The notes beneath the pieces are model-generated. The model was not told where the DNA came from and did no database searches. It saw only the letters and a list, made by a program, of their open reading frames with translations. Positions 24,623 to 32,384 of a DNA stretch of 32,384 bases are shown here, piece after piece. The position numbers and the translations under genes are program-made. Position 1 is the stretch's first letter. The number at the start of each line of letters is the position of its first letter. The stretch spans positions 1 to 32,384 of the forward strand of contig NZ_POUB01000034.1 in NCBI RefSeq assembly GCF_003236335.1, in the 5' to 3' direction. This DNA is from Micromonospora deserti. GTDB taxonomy: Bacteria; Actinomycetota; Actinomycetes; Mycobacteriales; Micromonosporaceae.

Positions 24623-25443
24623 TGCACGCCGCCAGCCGGGAGTCGTACACGGTCGCGGCCGAGCGCCTCGACGCGTACGTCCGCGGCGCGGAGCCGTCGG
24701 CGGTGGCCGCCACCGCCGACGAACTCCTCTCCGTCGCCGCCCTGCTGCGGCGCGAGCCGCGGCTGCGCCGGGCGCTCTCCGATCCGGCCCGCTCCGGTGA
24801 CGACCGCGCCGGTCTGCTCACCGGGATCCTCGGCGGCAAGGTCGGCGCGGACGCGCTCGGCCTGCTGACCGCGCTGGTCTCCGGCCGGTGGTCGGCGCCG
24901 TCGGAACTGCTCGACGGCGCCGAGCGGCTCGGGGTCGAGGCCCTGCTCGCCGCAGCCGAGTCCGCCGGCGACCTGGGCGAGGTCGAGGACGAGCTGTTCC
25001 GCTTCGGCCAGGTGGTCGCCGGTCAGCCCGCGCTCTCCAACGCGCTGGGCAACCCGATGGCCCCGGCCGAGCAGCGGGCCACCCTGGCCCGCGAACTGCT
25101 CGACGGCAAGGCCCGCCCGGTCACCGTCCGCCTCGTCGAGGTGGCGCTGGGCGGGTTCGGGGGACGCTCCTTCACCGGTGCGCTCACCCGGCTGGTCGAA
25201 CTCGCCGCCGACCGGCGGGACCGGCAGGTGGCGTACGTGACCGTCGCGGCCCCGTTGAGTGAAGAGGAGGAGCGCCGGCTGGGCGCGAGTCTCTCCGCGA
25301 TATACGGTCGAGAGGTTTCCGTCAAGCAGACGGTGAATCCCGAAGTCCTGGGTGGGATGAGCGTGCGGGTCGGCTCCGACCTGTACGACGGCACTGTCCT
25401 GCGCCGCCTCAACGAGACCCGCAACGCGCTCGCGAAGCGCTGA
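24622..25443 (+). CDS. atpH: ATP synthase F1 subunit delta
   Basis: Joins the b stalk to the top of the F1 head, 273 aa against 177 in E. coli; this length resembles that of Streptomyces and is not a b-delta fusion, as no membrane helix precedes it. The OSCP-type helical domain is followed by the conserved C-terminal segment around VKQTVNPEVLGGMSVRVG (from about residue 234). It is translationally coupled to atpF by a one-base overlap. Confidence 0.95.
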   Translation: MHAASRESYTVAAERLDAYVRGAEPSAVAATADELLSVAALLRREPRLRRALSDPARSGDDRAGLLTGILGGKVGADALGLLTALVSGRWSAPSELLDGAERLGVEALLAAAESAGDLGEVEDELFRFGQVVAGQPALSNALGNPMAPAEQRATLARELLDGKARPVTVRLVEVALGGFGGRSFTGALTRLVELAADRRDRQVAYVTVAAPLSEEEERRLGASLSAIYGREVSVKQTVNPEVLGGMSVRVGSDLYDGTVLRRLNETRNALAKR

Positions 25444-25496
25444 CCGGCCCCGCCGCCCAGCGCCCTGAATAGACGCCATTCGGACCGGTCGGTACT

Positions 25497-25520
25497 AGGT
25501 ATCCCGGGCCCCTGATACTT
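25497..25520 (+). promoter_or_regulatory. Hairpin directly before the atpA ribosome site
   Basis: AGGTATC (25497-25503) pairs with GATACTT (25514-25520), 7 bp with one G-U, immediately followed by the AAGGAAG ribosome site. The 90-nt atpH-atpA gap is the largest inside the B-to-D cluster. The hairpin could tune atpA translation or mark a processing site. Confidence 0.4.
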
Positions 25521-25533
25521 AAGGAAGCAGAGG

Positions 25534-27186
25534 ATGGCCGAGCTGACCATCTCGACGGAGGAGATCCGCGGCGCCCTGGAGCGCTACGTCTCCTCCTACA
25601 CGTCCGACGTCTCCCGCGAGGAGGTCGGCACCGTCGCCGACGCCGGCGACGGCATCGCCCACGTCGAGGGCCTCCCCTCGACCATGACCAACGAGCTCCT
25701 GGAGTTCGAGGACGGCACGCTGGGCGTGGCGCTGAACCTCGACGTCCGGGAGATCGGTGTCGTCGTCCTCGGTGACTTCGCCGGCCTCGAGGAGGGGCAG
25801 CGCGTCAAGCGCACCGGCCGGGTGCTCTCCGTACCGGTCGGCGACGCCTTCCTCGGCCGCGTGGTCAACGCGCTCGGTCAGCCGATCGACGGCCTCGGCG
25901 ACATCCCGAACGAGGGCTACCGCGAGCTGGAGCTCCAGGCTCCGAACGTGATGGCCCGGCAGTCCGTCTTCGAGCCGATGCAGACCGGCCTCAAGGCCGT
26001 CGACGCGATGACGCCGATCGGTCGGGGCCAGCGCCAGCTGATCATCGGTGACCGGAAGACCGGCAAGACCACGGTCGCGCTGGACACCATCCTCAACCAG
26101 CGGGACAACTGGCGCTCCGGCGACCCGAAGAAGCAGGTCCGCTGCATCTACGTCGCCGTCGGCCAGAAGGCCTCCACGATCGCCTCGATCAAGGGCCTGC
26201 TGGAGGAGGCGGGCGCGATGGAGTACACCACCATCGTCGCCTCTCCGGCCTCCGACCCGGCCGGCTTCAAGTACCTCGCCCCCTACACCGGTTCGTCCAT
26301 CGGGCAGCACTGGATGTACGGCGGCAAGCACGTCCTGATCGTCTTCGACGACCTGAGCAAGCAGGCCGAGGCGTACCGGGCCGTGTCGCTGCTGCTGCGC
26401 CGTCCGCCGGGCCGCGAGGCGTACCCGGGTGACGTCTTCTACCTGCACTCCCGGCTGCTGGAGCGCTGCGCCAAGCTCTCCGACGAGATGGGCGGCGGCT
26501 CGATGACCGGCCTGCCGATCATCGAGACGAAGGCCAACGACATCTCGGCCTTCATCCCGACCAACGTCATCTCCATCACCGACGGCCAGATCTTCCTGGA
26601 GACCGACCTGTTCAACCAGGGCGTCCGGCCGGCGATCAACGTCGGCACCTCGGTCTCCCGGGTCGGTGGCGCCGCCCAGGTGAAGCCGATGAAGAAGGTC
26701 GCCGGTTCGCTCCGGCTCAACCTGGCCCAGTACCGCGAGCTGGAGGCGTTCGCCGCCTTCGCCTCCGACCTGGACAAGGCCTCCCGCGCGCAGCTGGAGC
26801 GCGGCTCCCGCCTGGTCGAGCTGCTCAAGCAGGCGAACTACTCGCCGTACCCGGTGCAGGAGCAGGTCGTCTCGGTCTGGGCCGGCACCGAGGGCAAGCT
26901 GGACGACATCCCGGTCGGCGAGGTCCGCCGCTTCGAGTCGGAGTTCCTCCAGTACCTGCGCCACAAGCACGAGGGCGTCCTGGCGGCCATCACCGACAAC
27001 AAGTGGGACGACGACATCGTCAGCTCGCTCGACTCGGCGGTGACCGAGTTCAAGCGGCTCTTCCTCGGCAAGGAGGACGAGCGCCGGATCAACGAGCCGC
27101 CGGCGCAGCCGCTGGCGGGCGAGGAGAACCGCGAGACGGTGACCCGGTTCCGCGACGGCACGACCGACCGCCCGGCTGAGAGCTGA
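25534..27186 (+). CDS. atpA: ATP synthase F1 subunit alpha
   Basis: Non-catalytic nucleotide-binding subunit of the F1 hexamer, 550 aa. Walker A is GDRKTGKTT (K178; most relatives have GDRQTGKT). The arginine that reaches the beta catalytic site is R376 in [10 protein letters not shown]. The length exceeds E. coli (513) through a polar C-terminal extension of about 35 residues after [11 protein letters not shown] similar extension in mycobacterial alpha is reported to suppress ATP hydrolysis. AAGGAAG precedes the ATG by 6 nt. Confidence 0.98.
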   Translation: MAELTISTEEIRGALERYVSSYTSDVSREEVGTVADAGDGIAHVEGLPSTMTNELLEFEDGTLGVALNLDVREIGVVVLGDFAGLEEGQRVKRTGRVLSVPVGDAFLGRVVNALGQPIDGLGDIPNEGYRELELQAPNVMARQSVFEPMQTGLKAVDAMTPIGRGQRQLIIGDRKTGKTTVALDTILNQRDNWRSGDPKKQVRCIYVAVGQKASTIASIKGLLEEAGAMEYTTIVASPASDPAGFKYLAPYTGSSIGQHWMYGGKHVLIVFDDLSKQAEAYRAVSLLLRRPPGREAYPGDVFYLHSRLLERCAKLSDEMGGGSMTGLPIIETKANDISAFIPTNVISITDGQIFLETDLFNQGVRPAINVGTSVSRVGGAAQVKPMKKVAGSLRLNLAQYRELEAFAAFASDLDKASRAQLERGSRLVELLKQANYSPYPVQEQVVSVWAGTEGKLDDIPVGEVRRFESEFLQYLRHKHEGVLAAITDNKWDDDIVSSLDSAVTEFKRLFLGKEDERRINEPPAQPLAGEENRETVTRFRDGTTDRPAES

Positions 27187-27189
27187 CCG

Positions 27190-29555
<2,366 letters not shown>

Positions 29556-29568
29556 CCTCGGCCCGACG

Positions 29569-29601
29569 AAGGCCGCCCCGGTAACACCGGGGCGGCCTTT
29601 T
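29569..29601 (+). terminator. T-tailed terminator after atpD
   Basis: Perfect 14-bp stem (29569-29582 with 29586-29599), 3-nt loop and a TTTT run at 29598-29601. It is the only hairpin in the window with a classic T-tract. It should end most atp transcripts before atpC. Confidence 0.9.
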
Positions 29602-29712
29602 GTTCATCTTCCTGCCCTATCATCGCTGCTGCCCGGTTCTCCGCGGTCGGCGAGCACGCCGCACGCGAGGTACCGTTCATGCGCGCGCTCACCGGGATGC
29701 GCGCACGTCTGT

Positions 29713-29741
29713 GCAACCTTTCGGCTGCGCGCGCCCGTCTC
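29713..29741 (+). promoter_or_regulatory. ECF-sigma-like promoter of the LCP gene
   Basis: GCAACC (29713-29718), 17 nt, CGTCTC (29736-29741), close to the ECF consensus GGAACC...CGTC. Initiation near 29748 leaves a leader of about 25 nt to the GTG. A TATCAT at 29617-29622 could be a housekeeping -10 further upstream. The rest of the 29602-29772 gap shows only GC-rich short repeats (ATGCGCGC twice). Confidence 0.4.
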
Positions 29742-29772
29742 CTGATCGTGGGCGTGACGAACGGAGATGATC

Positions 29773-30909
29773 GTGGGTAAGGCCGGCAAGGGCGGCGGGA
29801 AGTCGTCCATCTGGTCCGGGGTGCCGCGGTGGTCCCGGGTCTGCACGGTGTTCGGTGCGGTCCTGATGCTGCTCAGCGGCGTGGTGCTGGTCGGCACCGA
29901 GGCGCTGATGGCCCGCTATGAGAGCGCGGTCGGCAAGGCCGACCTCTTCGGCGACCAGGCGGCCGGCGCGAGCGAGCGCAAGAGCGACATCAAGGGCCCG
30001 CTGAACATCCTGCTGGTCGGCATCGACCCCCGCAACCCGGAGACGCCGCCGCTGGCCGACTCGATCATGGTGTTGCACGTGCCGGCGGAACTGGACCGGG
30101 CCTACCTCTTCTCCATGCCGCGCGACCTCTACGTGGAGATCCCGGCCTTCTCCCAGGCCAACTTCAACGGCGGCACCGACAAGCTCAACGCGGCGATGTC
30201 GTACGGCAGTCGGGTGCCGGGGCGGAACCCGGACGCCGCCCGCGGCTTCGAGCTGCTCGCGAAGACCGTGCAGAAGGTCACCGGGATCAAGCGCTTCGAC
30301 GCCGGAGCGATCATCAACTTCAACGGGTTCCAGAAGATCGTCGACGCGATGGGCGGCGTCGACATGTACATCGAGCGCGAGGTGCGCTCCGAGCACCGGG
30401 AGCCGGACGGCACCCACCGCAAGGGCAACCCGAACGGCTCCGGCTACATCGGGCCGCAGGCGGTCTACGAGAAGGGCAACCAACACCTGAGCGGTTGGCA
30501 GGCGCTGGACTACGTCCGCCAGCGCTACCCGAAGAACGGCGTGCCGGACGGCGACTACGGCCGGCAGCGCCACCAGCAGCAGTTCGTCAAGGCGATGGCG
30601 GGCCAGGCACTCAGCGCCGACGTGGTGACCAACCCGATCAAGCTGGACCGGGTGCTGCGGGCGGCCGGGCAGTCGCTGATCTTCAGCGGGCGCGGCCACA
30701 GCGTGATCGACTTCGGTCTGGCCCTGAAGAACATCCGCCCGGAGACGATCCAGATGGTCAAGCTGCCGGGTGGTGCCCTGATCGAGGGCGGGCGGTACCG
30801 GGGCGAGCAGTTCCGGACCGAGGTGGAGGACTTCTTCACCGCTCTGCACAACGAGCAGCTGGACGCGTTCCTGCTGGAGCACCCGGACTTCCAGAACAAG
30901 ACCAAGTAG
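29773..30909 (+). CDS. LytR-CpsA-Psr family ligase
   Basis: LCP enzyme, expected to transfer lipid-linked glycopolymers to peptidoglycan on the outer face of the membrane; 378 aa. A basic N-terminus and one helix (about 23-45) anchor it. LCP motifs: NILLVGIDPR (78-87), ADSIMVLHV, SMPRDLYV (114-121) with the phosphate-binding Arg/Asp, KLNAAMSYG, FQKIVDAMGGVD, and DGDYGRQRHQ (259-268) with the conserved arginines. Start: the GTG at 29773 has GGAG 6 nt upstream, while the in-frame ATG at 29767 directly touches that GGAG. The gene sits between atpD and atpC with its own promoter and no shared function, apparently an insertion into an ancestral atpD-atpC pair. Confidence 0.9.
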   Translation: MGKAGKGGGKSSIWSGVPRWSRVCTVFGAVLMLLSGVVLVGTEALMARYESAVGKADLFGDQAAGASERKSDIKGPLNILLVGIDPRNPETPPLADSIMVLHVPAELDRAYLFSMPRDLYVEIPAFSQANFNGGTDKLNAAMSYGSRVPGRNPDAARGFELLAKTVQKVTGIKRFDAGAIINFNGFQKIVDAMGGVDMYIEREVRSEHREPDGTHRKGNPNGSGYIGPQAVYEKGNQHLSGWQALDYVRQRYPKNGVPDGDYGRQRHQQQFVKAMAGQALSADVVTNPIKLDRVLRAAGQSLIFSGRGHSVIDFGLALKNIRPETIQMVKLPGGALIEGGRYRGEQFRTEVEDFFTALHNEQLDAFLLEHPDFQNKTK

Positions 30910-30935
30910 ACGTGGCCTAGCTCTCGCCACCCGCG

Positions 30936-30965
30936 TTGGGGGCGTGTCGGCGGCGGGACTAGACT
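30936..30965 (+). promoter_or_regulatory. Promoter of atpC
   Basis: TTGGGG (30936-30941), 18 nt, TAGACT (30960-30965). Initiation near 30972 gives a leader of about 26 nt carrying AAGGAG. It allows atpC to be made apart from the main atp operon. Confidence 0.6.
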
Positions 30966-30998
30966 TTCGACATCCCGCCGCCGCAGCAAGGAGACAGC

Positions 30999-31283
30999 GT
31001 GGCACAGCAGCTACACGTCGAGCTCGTAGCCGTCGAGGAGAAGGTCTGGTCAGGCGAGGCCGAGATGGTCGTCGCCCGGACGACCGAGGGTGAGCTGGGT
31101 GTGCTGCCGGGGCACGCGCCCCTGCTCGGCCAGCTCGCCGAGCCCGGCCAGGTACGCATCAAGCTCCCCGGTGGCGAGCAGGTCTCCTACGAGGTGGCCG
31201 GCGGCTTCCTCTCGGTGAGCGCCGAGGGCGTCACCGTGCTGGCCGAGAGCGCCACCCCGGCCTCCGCCGCACAGGGCCGCTGA
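30999..31283 (+). CDS. atpC: ATP synthase F1 subunit epsilon, short form
   Basis: Rotor-foot subunit, 94 aa, against about 120-139 in most bacteria. Residues 1-85 match the N-terminal beta-sandwich ([45 protein letters not shown]). The chain then stops after about ten Ala/Ser-rich residues, so the two-helix C-terminal domain that inhibits the enzyme elsewhere is missing. Only 12 nt separate the stop from the next gene, so no frameshifted remnant of that domain can exist there. The GTG has AAGGAG 5 nt upstream. It has its own promoter and is followed by the DUF2550 gene. Confidence 0.95.
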   Translation: MAQQLHVELVAVEEKVWSGEAEMVVARTTEGELGVLPGHAPLLGQLAEPGQVRIKLPGGEQVSYEVAGGFLSVSAEGVTVLAESATPASAAQGR

Positions 31284-31295
31284 GCCCACCCGCCG

Positions 31296-31751
31296 ATGGA
31301 GATTGTCGAAGGGATCGGAATCGGCGTCGCCGCCGTTCTCGGCGCGCTCCTGATCCTCTTCGTCCGGCGGGCCCTGGTCACCCGCAGCGGCGGCATCATC
31401 CGGCTCAGCGTCCGGACCTCCACCCTGCTCGACGGTCGCGGGTGGGCTCCGGGCTTCGGCCGGTTCGTCGGCGACGAACTCCGCTGGTACCGGATGTTCA
31501 GCTTCGCCCTGCGTCCCAAGCGGGTGCTCTCCCGCAAGGGGCTGGCGGTGGAGCGGCGGCGGCTGCCCGAAGGGCAGGAGCGCTTCTCGATGCCCGCCGA
31601 CTGGGTCATTCTCCGCTGTACCAGTCACCACGCTCCGGTGGAGATCGCCATGGCGCGGTCCACGGTCACCGGCTTCCTCTCCTGGCTCGAGGCCGCCCCT
31701 CCGGGGGCGGCCTCGCCACGTCTGGCTTCCCAGGACTGGCCCGCCGCCTGA
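31296..31751 (+). CDS. DUF2550 family membrane-anchored protein
   Basis: 151 aa of unknown function. One N-terminal helix (about 5-24) is followed by a basic, probably cytoplasmic domain rich in Arg and Trp (ELRWYRMFSFALRPKRVLSR). The position immediately after atpC, size and topology match the DUF2550 proteins found there in many actinobacteria (for example Rv1312 of Mycobacterium tuberculosis). It starts 12 nt after the atpC stop with no clear ribosome site, so probably depends on atpC transcription and translation. Nothing in it suggests an enzyme. Confidence 0.85.
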   Translation: MEIVEGIGIGVAAVLGALLILFVRRALVTRSGGIIRLSVRTSTLLDGRGWAPGFGRFVGDELRWYRMFSFALRPKRVLSRKGLAVERRRLPEGQERFSMPADWVILRCTSHHAPVEIAMARSTVTGFLSWLEAAPPGAASPRLASQDWPAA

Positions 31752-31760
31752 CTCCGCCCC

Positions 31761-31783
31761 GCTCTCCGGTTGTTTCCGGGAGC
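31761..31783. terminator. Terminator-like hairpin after DUF2550
   Basis: GCTC-T-CCGG paired to CCGGGAGC (8 bp with a bulged T) around TTGTTT, 9 nt after the stop. Its 3' arm can instead pair with 31819-31829 (11 bp with one mismatch). It lies between converging genes. Confidence 0.5.
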
Positions 31784-31886
31784 CCACCCGCTCCGGGCGG
31801 TCAGGCTTGAACCCTTCGCGGGCGGGCTCCCCAGGAAAGCACCTCGCGCCCCTGCCCTCGCCGTCGGGCTTCTTCGTCTCCCACCG

Positions 31887-32282
31887 TCACCGGTTCGGCG
31901 AGGCGACCAGTTCCACCTCGTACCCCTGCTCGTCGGTGAGGTAACCGGCGTAGGTCCCGGCGCCGCCGGCGTGCGGGTGCCGGTCCGGAAAGAGCAGCGT
32001 CCAGCCGTACGCCGGCGCCGCCGCCACCAACCGGTCCACGGCGGCCGGCGGGCCGGCGTGAAAGGCCAGGTGGTTCAGGCCGGGGGCGAGCCGGTCGTGC
32101 CGCCGCCCGGAGAGCGCGGGGGACTCCTCCAGGACCAGGTAGGTCGAGCCGAGCCGCCAGGAGTGGCCGGCCGGCCACTCCTGGAACGGCGTCCAGCCCA
32201 GCTCGCCCAGGAGCCAGCCCCAGCTGCGCTTGGCGGCGGCCAGATCGGGTACCCAGACCTCGACGTGGTGCAACGCGCCCAC
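31887..32282 (-). CDS. VOC (glyoxalase/dioxygenase-fold) family protein
   Basis: Small cytoplasmic protein of 131 aa with two vicinal-oxygen-chelate repeats. It opens with LHHVEVWVPDLAAAKRSWGW; the second half has LNHLAFHAG and ends with GYEVELVASPN. The His of the first strand, the His of LNHLAFH and the Glu of YEVELV are in the places of VOC metal ligands. These folds include glyoxalase I, fosfomycin-type resistance enzymes and dioxygenases; this sequence does not show which. The start is GTG at 32282 with no clear ribosome site. It is convergent with the atpC-DUF2550 unit and divergent from whatever lies beyond the right edge. Confidence 0.82.
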   Translation of the reverse strand: MGALHHVEVWVPDLAAAKRSWGWLLGELGWTPFQEWPAGHSWRLGSTYLVLEESPALSGRRHDRLAPGLNHLAFHAGPPAAVDRLVAAAPAYGWTLLFPDRHPHAGGAGTYAGYLTDEQGYEVELVASPNR

Positions 32283-32384
32283 GCGGGAGACCGGCGGCGC
32301 CGGCGGCCGCGCGGTCAGCGCTTACCGCCGGGAACCCATAGCACATCTCCGTCCGGATTTGCCGTTCTTGCCAGGATGAAGAGC

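Noticed and set aside
29767..29772. ATG at 29767 as the LCP start
   Set aside because: GGAG ends directly at this ATG with no spacing, but is 6 nt from GTG 29773.
32283..32384. Coding sequence at the right edge
   Set aside because: About 100 nt with no recognisable gene; the minus-strand ATG near 32339 hits a stop after five codons.

Overview
This is 32 kb of high-GC, gene-dense DNA with strongly GC-biased third codon positions. The gene neighbourhoods and protein types point to an actinobacterium, most likely of the Micromonosporaceae (Micromonospora/Salinispora-like). That family placement is inferred from gene order and protein character, not from a database comparison. Nearly everything is core chromosome. 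I see no phage, plasmid, insertion sequence, tRNA, rRNA or CRISPR array.

Layout. (1) 70-4715: an RND efflux permease closed by a perfect terminator, then an MFS exporter. (2) 4842-8113: homoserine kinase (thrB), a structured leader of about 275 nt, and transcription terminator Rho with a long Arg/Glu/Gly-rich insert. (3) 8347-11906: one very large secreted protein joining a phosphodiester-glycosidase domain to a calcineurin-like phosphoesterase. It converges on (4) 11910-12806 (minus strand), a full-length homologue of phage T4 polynucleotide kinase/3'-phosphatase. (5) 13093-18484: a translation block of rpmE, prfA, prmC, a threonylcarbamoyl-AMP synthase and a low-molecular-weight tyrosine phosphatase, interrupted on the minus strand by a TPR-like diguanylate cyclase. 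(6) 18612-20723: a class A penicillin-binding protein. (7) 20780-22511: glyA overlapping an AtpI-like membrane protein. (8) 22615-29601: a small leader ORF, atpZ, then atpB-E-F-H-A-G-D ending in a T-tailed terminator. (9) 29773-31751: a LytR-CpsA-Psr ligase with its own promoter, then atpC with its own promoter, then DUF2550. (10) 31887-32282 (minus strand): a VOC-fold protein.

How the genes work together. The F1Fo ATP synthase is complete, but its epsilon gene is cut off from the rest by a terminator plus a cell-wall gene. The encoded epsilon is only the N-terminal beta-sandwich, while alpha carries a C-terminal extension of the mycobacterial kind. prfA (RF1) and prmC (its GGQ methylase) form a functional pair. 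The PBP, the LCP ligase and the tyrosine phosphatase concern the envelope.

Regulation. Several genes start with GTG placed 6-8 nt after a TANNNT-like -10 hexamer and lack a Shine-Dalgarno sequence. This is the signature of leaderless transcripts, and it decides starts for the MFS gene, thrB, prmC and glyA. Terminators are mostly perfect 16-17 bp hairpins without a U-tract.

I find no self-evident new multi-gene system. The items most worth a second look are the split atp locus with its short epsilon, the T4-like Pnkp, the structured rho leader, the leader ORF before atpZ, and the secreted glycosidase-phosphoesterase fusion.
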